DNA from: Labrys miyagiensis
GTDB taxonomy: Bacteria > Pseudomonadota > Alphaproteobacteria > Rhizobiales > Labraceae
Length of the DNA stretch: 64,000 nt
Assembly: GCF_030160835.1 (NCBI RefSeq)
Contig: NZ_BSPC01000069.1
Location: 186,001-250,000, forward strand
Direction of reading: 5' to 3'
Part shown: positions 49,535-57,640 of the stretch, piece by piece
Position numbering within the stretch: the stretch's first letter is position 1
Layout of the letters: each line of letters opens with the position of its first letter
Program-made: the position numbers and the translations under genes
The notes under the pieces: generated by a model
Seen by the model: only the letters and a program-made list of their open reading frames with translations
Database searches by the model: none
What the model was told of the DNA's origin: nothing

Positions 49535-50860
49535 TTAAAACCCCTGCCCTGGGATCCAGCTCGTACCCGCCAGGGGCACGCGTGCCATGGCGGCGGCTTC
49601 GATGGTGAGGGCGCAGAGGTCCTCGGGCTCCAGATTGTGGACATGGTTCTTGCCGCAGGCCCGCGCGATGGTCTGCGCCTCCAGCGTCATCACCTTGAGG
49701 TAGTTGGCAAGCCGCCGCCCGGCCTTGACCGGATCGAGGCGCTCCATCAGCTCCGGATCCTGCGTGGTGATGCCGGCCGGATCCTTGCCCTCATGCCAGT
49801 CGTCATAGGCGCCGGCCGTGGTGCCGAGCGCGCGGTACTCTTCCTCATGGATGGGATCGTTGTCGCCGAGCGCCACCAGCGCCGCCGTGCCGATCGAGAC
49901 TGCGTCGGCGCCGAGCGCCAGGGCCTTGGCCACATCGGCGCCGTTGCGGATTCCGCCGGAGACGATGAGCTGCACCTTGCGATGCATACCGAGATCCTGC
50001 AACGCCTGCACGGCCGGCCGGATGCAGGCGAGCGTCGGCTGGCCGACATGTTCGATGAAGACTTCCTGCGTCGCCGCCGTGCCGCCCTGCATGCCGTCGA
50101 GCACCACGACGTCGGCGCCCGACTTCACGGCCAGCGCCACGTCGTAATAGGGCCGCGCGCCGCCAACCTTCACATAGATCGGCTTTTCCCAATCGGTGAT
50201 CTCGCGCAGTTCCAGGATCTTGATCTCGAGATCGTCGGGGCCCGTCCAGTCGGGATGGCGGCAGGCGGAGCGCTGGTCGATGCCCTTTGGCAAAGTGCGC
50301 ATCTGAGCGACACGGTCGGAGATCTTCTGGCCGAGCAGCATGCCGCCGCCGCCGGGCTTGGCGCCCTGGCCGACCACCACCTCGATGGCATCGGCCTTGC
50401 GCAAATCGTCCGGGTTCATGCCATAGCGCGAGGGCAAATACTGGTAGACCAGGGTCTGCGACTGGCCGCGCTCCTCCGGCGTCATGCCGCCGTCACCCGT
50501 GGTGGTCGAGGTGCCGGCGATGGTGGCGCCGCGCCCGAGCGCCTCCTTGGCCCGCCCCGACAGCGAGCCGAAGCTCATGCCGGCGATGGTGATCGGGATC
50601 TTCAGCTCGATCGGCTTCTTGGCGAAGCGCGAGCCGAGCACGACATTGGTGGCGCATTTCTCGCGATAGCCTTCCAGCGGATAGCGCGAGATCGAGGCGC
50701 CGAGGAAGAGCAGGTCGTCGAAATGGGGCACCTTGCGCTTGGCCCCGCCGCCGCGGATGTCATAGATGCCCGTTGTCGCTGCACGGCGGATTTCCGACAG
50801 GGTGTAGTCGTCGAAGGTTGCGGACTTGCGCGGGACGGTCGGCGGATTGTGATAGCTCAT
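49535..50860 (-). CDS. glxD: GlxD, FMN-binding glutamate-synthase-like large subunit
   Basis: 441 residues with the glutamate synthase central FMN fold: GMSFGSLSGRAKEALGRGA near 98, GQGAKPGGGGMLLGQKI near 160, and SGGIRNGADVAKALALGADA near 305. Homologues form N-methylglutamate or glutamate synthase-like complexes with GlxB and GlxC. The region that carries the 3Fe-4S Cys triad in GltB reads AYDDWHEGKDPAGITTQDP here, with no Cys. I use the ATG at 50860 because AGGAGCAATC precedes it. A palindromic repeat separates it from glxC. Confidence 0.9.
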   Translation of the reverse strand: MSYHNPPTVPRKSATFDDYTLSEIRRAATTGIYDIRGGGAKRKVPHFDDLLFLGASISRYPLEGYREKCATNVVLGSRFAKKPIELKIPITIAGMSFGSLSGRAKEALGRGATIAGTSTTTGDGGMTPEERGQSQTLVYQYLPSRYGMNPDDLRKADAIEVVVGQGAKPGGGGMLLGQKISDRVAQMRTLPKGIDQRSACRHPDWTGPDDLEIKILELREITDWEKPIYVKVGGARPYYDVALAVKSGADVVVLDGMQGGTAATQEVFIEHVGQPTLACIRPAVQALQDLGMHRKVQLIVSGGIRNGADVAKALALGADAVSIGTAALVALGDNDPIHEEEYRALGTTAGAYDDWHEGKDPAGITTQDPELMERLDPVKAGRRLANYLKVMTLEAQTIARACGKNHVHNLEPEDLCALTIEAAAMARVPLAGTSWIPGQGF

Positions 50861-50867
50861 GATTGCT

Positions 50868-50951
50868 CCTGGGAGCGCGGACATCCTGTCCGCTCTTGGA
50901 AACGAGGTGTCTTAAAAAAGAAAGAGCGGACAGGATGTCCGCGCTCCCAGG
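50868..50951. repeat. Variable-stem palindromic repeat, locus 10 (type example)
   Basis: CCTGGGAGCGCGGACATCCT with GTCCGCTCTTGGAAACGAG forms the left side; AGAGCGGACAGGATGTCCGC with GCTCCCAGG forms the right side. The stem is long and perfectly paired, and contains the short palindrome GCGGACATCCTGTCCGC in both arms. It lies between glxC and glxD within an operon. Confidence 0.88.
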
Positions 50952-51680
50952 TCAGTACGCATCCGCATTGTCGATGTTGAAATTGTAGAGCTTGCGGGCC
51001 GAGCCATAGCGCTTGAACTCGCCCGGCTTGACATCATCGAAACCCGCCTTCGCCAGCAGGCCCTTGAGGATCTCCAGATGCTCCGGCCGCATCTCCTTCT
51101 CGATGCAGTCGGCGCCGAGGCTCTTCACCTTGCCACGCACGAAAAGCCGGGCTTCATAGATGGAATCGCCCAGGGCGTCGCCGGCATCGCCACAGACGAC
51201 GAGGTTGCCCGACTGCGCCATGAAGGCGGACATGTGTCCGATATTGCCGCGCACGACAATATCGATGCCCTTCATCGAAATGCCGCAGCGCGAGGAGGCG
51301 TTGCCCTCGATCACCAGCAGCCCGCCCTTGCCGGTGGCGCCGGCATATTGGCTGGCATCGCCCTTGATGCGCACCTCGCCGGACATCATGTTCTCGGCGC
51401 AACCGGGACCGGCCGAGCCATGCACGACAATGGTCGCTTCCTTGTTCATGCCGGCGCAGTAATAGCCGACGCTGCCCTTCACATCGATGCGGACGGGCGC
51501 ATCGACGCCCACCGCCACGGCATGCGAGCCCTTGGGATTGCTCACTTCCCAGGCGGTGGCGTTGGTGCCCGCCTTCAGCGCATGCAGGGCCTGGTTCAGC
51601 TCGCGCAGCGGCGTCTTAGCGAGGTCGATCTTCTCGATATCCGTCTTCACGCGTTCGGCTTTCGTTGCCAGCTGATCCAT
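50952..51680 (-). CDS. glxC: GlxC, GXGXG-domain glutamate-synthase-like subunit
   Basis: 242 residues made largely of a right-handed beta-helix of GXGXG type, as in the C-terminal domain of GltB: VKGSVGYYCAGMNKEATIVV, then SGEVRIKGDASQYAGATGKG and GNIGHMSAFMAQSGNLVVCG. In GOGAT-like complexes this domain is structural and holds the ammonia tunnel partners. It starts 3 bases after the glxB stop, with GAGGC as ribosome-binding site, so the two are translationally coupled. It corresponds to the middle subunit of N-methylglutamate synthase-type complexes. Confidence 0.92.
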   Translation of the reverse strand: MDQLATKAERVKTDIEKIDLAKTPLRELNQALHALKAGTNATAWEVSNPKGSHAVAVGVDAPVRIDVKGSVGYYCAGMNKEATIVVHGSAGPGCAENMMSGEVRIKGDASQYAGATGKGGLLVIEGNASSRCGISMKGIDIVVRGNIGHMSAFMAQSGNLVVCGDAGDALGDSIYEARLFVRGKVKSLGADCIEKEMRPEHLEILKGLLAKAGFDDVKPGEFKRYGSARKLYNFNIDNADAY

Positions 51681-51683
51681 GCC

Positions 51684-52580
51684 TCAGCGCTCCCAGAAAT
51701 ACACGGTGGCGGGCTCGGGCTCCCACACCTTGGCATCCTCGATGCCCGGCAGGTTGACCAGCGCGCGATATTCGGAGCCGAAGGCGACATATTGGTCCGT
51801 CTCGGCCAGCACGGCGGGCTTGCACGCGACCGGATCGCGCACGACTCCAAAGCCGTCCTTGGTGCCGACGACGAAAGTGTAGAAGCCGTCGAGATCGTCG
51901 AGACCCTTCTCCATCGCCTCACCGAGATTGAGGCCCTGGTTCATGCGCCAGGTCAGATAGGCGGCCGCGACTTCGGAATCGTTCTCCGTCTCGAAGCTCA
52001 TGCCGTCATGCCGGAGCTCGCGGCGCAGATTGTTGTGGTTGGAGAGCGAACCATTATGGACGAGGCATTCGTCAGCCCCGGTCGAGAACGGATGGGCGCC
52101 GAGCGTGGTCACCGCCGATTCCGTCGCCATGCGGGTATGGCCGATGCCATGGCTGCCGGTCATCTGGGCGAGGGCGAAGCGCTTGGCGACCTCGGTGGGG
52201 TAGCCCACTTCCTTGTAGATCTCGATCGCCTCGCCCGAACCCATGATGCGCACCGAGGGACGCGCCGCGCGGATGGCCTCGCGCGCGGCCTCGGCCTTGT
52301 CGGCGGGCACGCTCAGCACCGCATGCGTATCCTTGGGCTTGAGCGAGACCTCGCCGCCCACAGCCTTGCCCACGGCCTCGGCGAGGCCCTCGAAATCGGC
52401 GGTGGGATTGGCCGACTGCACGGTGATCTTGGCCTTGCCGGCCTCAGGCGCGCCATAAATGGCGAAGCCGGCCGAATCCGGCCCGCGATCGCACATGGTG
52501 TTGAGCATACCGGACAAGAGCGCGCCCAATTGGGGCTCCAGACTCTTGTCCTTGAGAAACAGGCCGACAATGCCACACAT
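51684..52580 (-). CDS. glxB: GlxB, class II glutamine amidotransferase
   Basis: 298 residues beginning M-C-G-I-V-G-L-F, with Cys2 the N-terminal nucleophile after Met removal. DRGPDSAGFAIYG is near 32, GIGHTRMATESAVTTLGAHP near 168, and HNGSLSNHNNLRREL near 198: the typical Ntn amidotransferase sites. It would release ammonia, or in N-methylglutamate synthase homologues an amine, from a glutamine-type amide for GlxD. I use the ATG at 52580; the 14 upstream codons have no family match. It heads the glxB-C-D-glnT series, with a palindromic candidate operator about 110 bases upstream. Confidence 0.93.
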   Translation of the reverse strand: MCGIVGLFLKDKSLEPQLGALLSGMLNTMCDRGPDSAGFAIYGAPEAGKAKITVQSANPTADFEGLAEAVGKAVGGEVSLKPKDTHAVLSVPADKAEAAREAIRAARPSVRIMGSGEAIEIYKEVGYPTEVAKRFALAQMTGSHGIGHTRMATESAVTTLGAHPFSTGADECLVHNGSLSNHNNLRRELRHDGMSFETENDSEVAAAYLTWRMNQGLNLGEAMEKGLDDLDGFYTFVVGTKDGFGVVRDPVACKPAVLAETDQYVAFGSEYRALVNLPGIEDAKVWEPEPATVYFWER

Positions 52581-52688
52581 GATGGGCGCCCTCAGTGCAA
52601 ATAATTTCACTGAGGCTAGCAAGTTCGCCCGGCACCATCAACCGTTCTGAACAAATTTTTCCTGTGAGGAATAATCCAGAGGCATAAC

Positions 52689-52709
52689 TACTTTCCTGGC
52701 AGGAAAGTA
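52689..52709. promoter_or_regulatory. Candidate operator upstream of glxB (TTNCCTGNCAGGNAA palindrome)
   Basis: TACTTTCCTGgCAGGAAAGTA is a perfect 10-base inverted repeat around one central base, flanked by GGCATA and TATGCC. It lies about 110 bases before the glxB ATG. Its core matches the palindrome in the divergent APC-operon / XRE-cupin region (61977-61993), suggesting a shared regulator. Confidence 0.6.
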
Positions 52710-52783
52710 TGCCGGGTGGGCCCCCGTGACGTTCGCCCGGATTGCCCCCCACGTCCAGAGGGAAAGCCAGACGGAGGCTGAAG

Positions 52784-52890
52784 TGTCGATCACCACAACT
52801 ACATCGGTAGAGCCGATGTAGTGAGATCGACATTTTTTGCAGAGGCATATTGGCGGGAAAGGAAGATCGCGATCCCCGCCATCTCGATCA
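52784..52890. repeat. Variable-stem palindromic repeat, locus 11
   Basis: GTCGATCaccacaACTACATCGG is followed by tagag and CCGATGTAGTgaGATCGAC, a long hairpin. A right-hand portion GGCGGGAAAGGAAGATCGCG, ending ATCCCCGCC, follows. The rest of the 855-base gap between glxB and the gene at 53436 (52891-53435) shows no supported gene; its open frames lack domains and ribosome-binding sites. Confidence 0.68.
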
Positions 52891-53435
52891 GGCCGCCACC
52901 CGCTTGCAGGCGGGAGACTTCGAGCACGAAATGCGCCGTACGAAATGTCCGGATCGAGACCGTCGATATGAGATCGCGGCCCATGCCCGCTTCCCCACAA
53001 TGAGGGAACCACAAACCGCGGCAAGTCTGTCATTCTGTGCGCTGAGAAAATGGCGAATGGAATAGCCAGGCGTCCCCGGTTTTGAGGGTGGCGGTATTCG
53101 CGATACCCTCGATCCTGCCTCCCGCGAGCGCGGCCGTCGCCCAGTGTTTCTGCAAATGGAGATACTTGATTCCTTCCGTCACAAGGACGCAAGGCTTCGG
53201 CAAGACAGGCCCGACGGCGCCGAACAGGACAGCAGCGGATCGGGCAAAGAACAGGCGAGTAGAAATTATGTCCTCAACAGTTGAAAGCGGCGCCCGTCCA
53301 TAGAAGCATCCGATCCAGATTCGACCTTGTGGGCCCAGCCTCTGATACATGTCTCTCCGAACGATAGGACGTTCGCAACGAAACACATGGAGCAATGCAC
53401 TTTGGCGCCACAGCCCGTACAGGGAGGGTCCGCAG

Positions 53436-53999
53436 ATGGCTTACAAAATGAATATCCCGGAATCCTGGATAAAGCTGAACGCGAAGACGAAGAATATCGG
53501 CTATCTTCTCAACCTGGACAGCGCTGTCGGCGAGAATTGCGCCAACAGAGCCGATGATGTCATGCTCGTGCAATACATCCTCATGACGACCCTCGCTGCC
53601 CCCAAGGACCAGCCTCTTAAGATTGACGGGCCGACCGAGATACACGATTTCTTCGACTTCGTCGGTGCAGCCTTCGCCGCCGACGCCGCGATGACCGACC
53701 AGATTGCTCGCGAATACCGCCAGCTCGCCAAGACGTTCTTCGACAATCAGGCACCGCTCCCGACGGGAAAATGCGACAGCATCACCGTGACCTGGATCCG
53801 AATGTTCCAGATGCGGCACCTTCGCAAGTTCGTTTCCGCCGTCGACGGGCGGGTTGACCCCATCAATCCGATTCATGGCCCCATGCAGAAGAGCACGATG
53901 CTTCGGCTCAATGTCGCATTGCCGGTATGGCGAACGGACCTGGAAAAATCAGATGCCCCGGCCGCGCTGAAAAGCGCTCTGCGTGATTTCCGGAAATAG
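53436..53999 (+). CDS. Hypothetical protein with peptidoglycan-binding-like motif
   Basis: 187 residues, family not recognised. The stretch SAVGENCANRADDVMLVQYI near 30-50, followed by PLKIDGPTE, resembles the pattern of small peptidoglycan-binding-like domains in which a conserved Asn and DVxLVQ precede a short helix-turn-helix. The rest is helical and polar with no signal peptide or membrane segment. GGGAGG lies upstream of the ATG at 53436. The codon pattern and AT-rich flanks differ somewhat from the neighbours. It is isolated between glxB and a LysR gene. Confidence 0.65.
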   Translation: MAYKMNIPESWIKLNAKTKNIGYLLNLDSAVGENCANRADDVMLVQYILMTTLAAPKDQPLKIDGPTEIHDFFDFVGAAFAADAAMTDQIAREYRQLAKTFFDNQAPLPTGKCDSITVTWIRMFQMRHLRKFVSAVDGRVDPINPIHGPMQKSTMLRLNVALPVWRTDLEKSDAPAALKSALRDFRK

Positions 54000-54093
54000 G
54001 GCTCGGTGCAAATTGAGCCATAGTTCCTTGGCGGGTCCAGCCCCGAAGAAGAATACGATCAGGGCTGTCTTTCAGAATTGAGAGAACTCCTCC

Positions 54094-54963
54094 TCACCGA
54101 TGCGTCGAAACATAGTCGACAAACCGCAGCAATAGAGGATTGATATCCGCACTCCGCCAGCAAATTCCAACGGGCCACTTTGAGGCCGGGCCCGACAAGG
54201 GCTGTTGGTGGGTGCGGTTACCCAAAGCTTCAACGCCGTGCCATGGCAGGAAGGCAGCGCCCAGCCCGGCAGCAACCACGGCATGAATGGTCAAGACGTC
54301 GTCCGCATGCTGGATGATTCGTGGCCTGAAGCGGGCCGAGGTACACCATCGGCTGATCTGTGCATCCAGCCCCGGTCCGCGCGACGGCGAAAGCGCGACA
54401 AAACCAAGACTGTTCAAGGTCGACAGCCGGCTCCGGGGAGGAATCTCCGTGTCGCTGGAAAGCACCAGCGCCAACCGCTCCTCGAGGACCGGCATGAAGG
54501 ATAACTCGCCGACCTCCTCAGGCGCCCGGCAAAAGCCGACATCGAGCCGGCCGCCAAGCAATCGCTGATGCTGCTCTCTCGATGGCAGATCGTTGAGCGT
54601 AATCCGGCTGTCGGGGGTCATCATCCGGAAACCGGCGATCAGCCGGGGCGCGGTGACGAGCGTCGAAATGCCAAATCCGATGTCGAGGTTACCGGTCAGG
54701 CCGGCATTTGCGCGATGCATCTTGACGTCGAGGTCATCGCTCAAACGCAAGAGTACGCGCGCTTCCTGCTGCAGCAGCTTTCCCAACGGCGTCAGCTTTG
54801 CACCATGCCGTCCACGCTCAAACAGCGGCCCGCCGACCATTGTCTCCAACGCCTGGATTTGCTTGGACAGCGTGGACTGGGTGACGAACAGCTTCGACGA
54901 CGCCCTGCCGTAATGGCCGGCATCGATCAGTTGGACGAAGGAGCGCAGCAGTTTGATATCCAT
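54094..54963 (-). CDS. LysR-family transcriptional regulator
   Basis: 289 residues. The N-terminal winged helix (LLRSFVQLIDAGHYGRASSK, then LFVTQSTLSKQIQALE) and a C-terminal periplasmic-binding-like effector domain (SREQHQRLLGGRLDVGFCRA, HAVVAAGLGAAFLPWHGVEA) are complete. It is divergent from a nitrilase-family gene with 90 bases between, the classical arrangement for LysR control of an adjacent catabolic gene. A near-palindrome in the gap is a candidate binding site. Confidence 0.92.
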   Translation of the reverse strand: MDIKLLRSFVQLIDAGHYGRASSKLFVTQSTLSKQIQALETMVGGPLFERGRHGAKLTPLGKLLQQEARVLLRLSDDLDVKMHRANAGLTGNLDIGFGISTLVTAPRLIAGFRMMTPDSRITLNDLPSREQHQRLLGGRLDVGFCRAPEEVGELSFMPVLEERLALVLSSDTEIPPRSRLSTLNSLGFVALSPSRGPGLDAQISRWCTSARFRPRIIQHADDVLTIHAVVAAGLGAAFLPWHGVEALGNRTHQQPLSGPASKWPVGICWRSADINPLLLRFVDYVSTHR

Positions 54964-54984
54964 TCAAGTTCCGACTTATTTGCG

Positions 54985-55003
54985 TCGAAAATGTCATTTT
55001 ACG
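54985..55003. promoter_or_regulatory. Candidate LysR binding site in the LysR/nitrilase intergenic region
   Basis: TCGAAAATGTCATTTTACGA contains AAAATGtCATTTT, a 6-base inverted repeat around one base, with TCG and CGA at the outer edges. It is the clearest dyad in the 90-base divergent region. LysR sites usually follow T-N11-A; the pattern is compatible but not diagnostic. Confidence 0.4.
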
Positions 55004-55053
55004 AAACGATTTCAGCATGATCAACTTGTTCCAAGGTATCAGGAGCGATCGTT

Positions 55054-56043
55054 ATGACCTTCAAGGTTTCCTCCGTGCAGTTTCAGCACTGGGCAAGCGA
55101 CAAAGCCTATAATCTCGGGCGCATCGAGTTCTTCACGCAGCAAGCCGTCCTGGCAGGCAGCCAACTTGTGGCCTTTCCCGAGATGTGCATCTGCGGCTAC
55201 TGGCACGTCCCGAAGCTGGATGATGCGGCGCTGCGCGCTCTTGCTGAGCCCTTATCGGGCCCATCCGTCTCGCACGTCGCCCGGCTGGCGCGGGAGCGCG
55301 GCATTGCGATCGGCGCCGGATTTCTGGAACTGGCAGAAAATGGGGCGCTCTACAACGCCTACGCGGTGTGCATGCCGGGCGGACAGGTTCATTGCCATCG
55401 TAAGCTGCATGCCTGGGAGCATCGCCTTATCTCCAGCGGCAATGCCTTTACGGTCTTTGATACGCCTTGGGGTATCCGCGCAGGGATCCTGATTTGCTGG
55501 GACAACAACCTGATCGAAAACGCACGGGCAAACGCCTTGCTCGGCGCGGAACTCCTGATCGCGCCCCATCAGGCAGGAGGGGGCCATTCCGTCAGTCCAC
55601 ATGGAATGAAGCGAATCCCTGTCCAGAAGTGGATTCAACGTCATGAAGATCCTGCAGCCATTGAAGCCGAAATCAGAGGTCCCAATGGCCGCGAGTGGTT
55701 TCTACGTTGGCTGCCGTCACGTGCGCACGATAACGGGATGTTCCTCGTCTTCAGCAACGGCATCGGCCAGGACGAGGATGAAGTACGCACCGGCAATGCG
55801 ATGATCCTCGATCCCTATGGCCGGATTCTGGTCGAGACCTGGCAGGCTGCCGATGCAATCGTAAGCACCGAAATAGATCTCGCATTGCTCGACAGATGCA
55901 CGGGCCAGCGCTGGATTCGTGGCCGTCGTCCGGAGCTTTACGGATGCCTGACCCAACCGAACATGAGCGGCCTTTCACCAATGGAAGCGCGTTTCTCCGA
56001 AACCTCGACCCGCTCCGCCTCGCACGCTAAGGGGACGCCATGA
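55054..56043 (+). CDS. Nitrilase-superfamily carbon-nitrogen hydrolase
   Basis: 329 residues with the Glu-Lys-Cys triad: E43 in LVAFPEMCICGYW, K117 in HCHRKLHAWEH and C148 in ILICWDNNL. The second Glu region and the C-terminal GNAMILDPYGRILVETW follow. Members hydrolyse nitriles, amides or N-carbamoyl compounds; the motif CWDN rather than CYD points away from the best-known amidases. AGGAGCG precedes the ATG. It is divergent from a LysR regulator, probably its activator. The substrate is unknown. Confidence 0.9.
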   Translation: MTFKVSSVQFQHWASDKAYNLGRIEFFTQQAVLAGSQLVAFPEMCICGYWHVPKLDDAALRALAEPLSGPSVSHVARLARERGIAIGAGFLELAENGALYNAYAVCMPGGQVHCHRKLHAWEHRLISSGNAFTVFDTPWGIRAGILICWDNNLIENARANALLGAELLIAPHQAGGGHSVSPHGMKRIPVQKWIQRHEDPAAIEAEIRGPNGREWFLRWLPSRAHDNGMFLVFSNGIGQDEDEVRTGNAMILDPYGRILVETWQAADAIVSTEIDLALLDRCTGQRWIRGRRPELYGCLTQPNMSGLSPMEARFSETSTRSASHAKGTP

Positions 56044-56131
56044 GCAGACATCAGGAGGGGCGTTGAGCCGGCTACTCATAAACGATTATGGGCGTGCGTG
56101 GCGATACGATCGTTCACACCCCATTCTTGCC

Positions 56132-56236
56132 TAGAGCAAAGCGCGTCTAAGCGTAAACGCTGCTTTGCTCTCACTCTTTGTTTCAACGCGTCTTTGCGAT
56201 TCTTGCTGATGCCGTCAAATCGCAAAACGCTTTAGC
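56132..56236. repeat. RIME-like palindromic element, copy 3
   Basis: It opens TAGAGCAAAGCGCGTCTAAGCG, with partner AAACGCTGCTTTGCTCTCAC, and continues AACGCGTCTTTGCGATTC and TCAAATCGCAAAACGC. Second half and spacing match the copy at 14306-14410 closely, but the first hairpin differs with its complement conserved. It lies between the nitrilase gene and the convergent FAD-subunit gene. Confidence 0.82.
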
Positions 56237-56299
56237 GTGTCTGCGGGAACCGTTCTTATTCCCGCTCCTTGAAGGCAGGCCGCGGCGATGTGCATCCCC

Positions 56300-57226
56300 T
56301 CAGCACATCAACAGTGCTTCGAACGCACCGCCCGAGCCTTGTTGCGTATGGCTCCAGCTGTCGTGGGCCGGGCCGGGGCGTTGGGGGCGGGGCGCGGCGG
56401 TCGCGCGAAGCTCCCGGCAGATCTCGGCGGCCAGATCCTGCGTCATCTGCCGGCACCAGTCGGGGCGGCCATGCCGATCGGCATAGTAGAACTCCACCGG
56501 GATATCGTCACCCAGGCGCTGGCGGAGCACAGCTTCGGTTGGCATGCCGTCGAAGTCGAACTGCAGGGGGCGGCGGGTCGATGCCGTCACGGTGAGGGTG
56601 AGATCGCCTTCGGCCGACAGGGTGCCGATCAGGAGCGCATCCGAACCGCCACTTTTGGTCAGGCAGATGCGCCGCAGAGCCACAGCCCGTTTGAGGGCTT
56701 CGGCCGGGAGCCGCAGCGAGCGCAGCACTTCGCCCGCCCGCAAGGCCGACAGGCGCGGCCCGCGCACGAAATCCGCCACTGCAAGCCGGCGTTCGCCGCC
56801 TGCGGGGGTCCAAATCGTGCACACGCCTTCCAGCGCCGCACCGAGCGCGATCAATGGCCCGGAGGGCAGCGCCATGCACAGATTGCCGCCCACCGTCGCC
56901 GTGCTCCAGTTGCGGAAGGCGGCCGGGAAGGCCCTGCAGCAGCGCTCGATCAGCGCCGCGCCCAGCCAGTCGGCTGGCGCCTTGAAGGTGGCGAGCGTGC
57001 CGAGGCTGCAGGTTGCCGATATGGTGAGGCCCTGTTCCGCCGCCACCAGCGGTTCCCAGTTCATGCCGAGGAGGTCAACCACGCGGCGAACATCGGGCTG
57101 AGGCTCGGCGAAGAGTCCCGTGCCGCCGGCAAGCCAGGCATCGGATTTGCGGACGCGCCTCGCAATGGCGGTGAGGGCGGTGCGGTCGGCCGGACGGACG
57201 GCCTTCATGATGGCATTGAGGTCCAT
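56300..57226 (-). CDS. FAD-binding (CoxM-type) subunit of a molybdenum hydroxylase, orphan
   Basis: 308 residues. The N-terminal half has the FAD_binding_5 pattern (DAWLAGGTGLFAEPQPDVRR near 29, TISATCSLGTLATF near 70, FRNWSTATVGGNLCMALPSG near 103). The C-terminal half has a CO-dehydrogenase flavoprotein C domain. Such proteins are the medium subunit of xanthine or CO dehydrogenase-like enzymes. No molybdopterin or 2Fe-2S subunit gene is in the window, so its partners must be elsewhere or it is a solitary member. A 34-codon open frame with a strong ribosome-binding site ends 9 bases before it. Confidence 0.85.
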   Translation of the reverse strand: MDLNAIMKAVRPADRTALTAIARRVRKSDAWLAGGTGLFAEPQPDVRRVVDLLGMNWEPLVAAEQGLTISATCSLGTLATFKAPADWLGAALIERCCRAFPAAFRNWSTATVGGNLCMALPSGPLIALGAALEGVCTIWTPAGGERRLAVADFVRGPRLSALRAGEVLRSLRLPAEALKRAVALRRICLTKSGGSDALLIGTLSAEGDLTLTVTASTRRPLQFDFDGMPTEAVLRQRLGDDIPVEFYYADRHGRPDWCRQMTQDLAAEICRELRATAAPRPQRPGPAHDSWSHTQQGSGGAFEALLMC

Positions 57227-57235
57227 GGCCGCGCC

Positions 57236-57340
57236 TCAGGCCCGCTTGGCGGCAAGGACGATCTGGCGGCGGGCTTCACCCTGAACGGCAAAGCTGGCCA
57301 CCATGATCGGCAGGGCAATCACGATAACGACGAACGACAT
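57236..57340 (-). CDS. Small 34-residue membrane peptide upstream of the FAD subunit
   Basis: A 34-codon frame whose ATG (57338-57340) is preceded by a consensus GGAGG 5 bases away. The peptide starts MSFVVIVIALPIMVASFAV and ends in a basic tail (EARRQIVLAAKRA), a single membrane helix plus charged cytosolic end. Its stop is 9 bases before the FAD-subunit start, so translation of the two may be coupled. It could be a membrane anchor or a leader peptide. No family is recognised. Confidence 0.55.
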   Translation of the reverse strand: MSFVVIVIALPIMVASFAVQGEARRQIVLAAKRA

Positions 57341-57640
57341 CAGTTCCTCCACGGCACAAGGCAAGGCTTCGCCGCTGCTGCGGACGAGCTTTTACGGATA
57401 AGAAGCAATTTCAAGTATCGTTGGCGGAACGCAGGGGAAGGCGGAGCGCTTCTCCAACGTCACCATCATATCAGAATCCATATCGAGGGATATTTCCGAT
57501 TGCAGAGCGTGACGCTGCCAAACCGGCAACAGGATTGCCGGGCAGCGAAAGCGTCGGGAAAAGTCTGTGCGACGATGTAAATTTGTGTTTAAATCCTCTC
57601 CATGATCGTAATTGCTGGCCGGCAGCAAAGAAGAGATGAC

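Noticed and set aside
55147-55155. CCTGGCAGG inside the nitrilase gene as another operator
   Set aside because: It is within coding sequence, and the flanking bases do not extend the palindrome (TTN / NAA missing).
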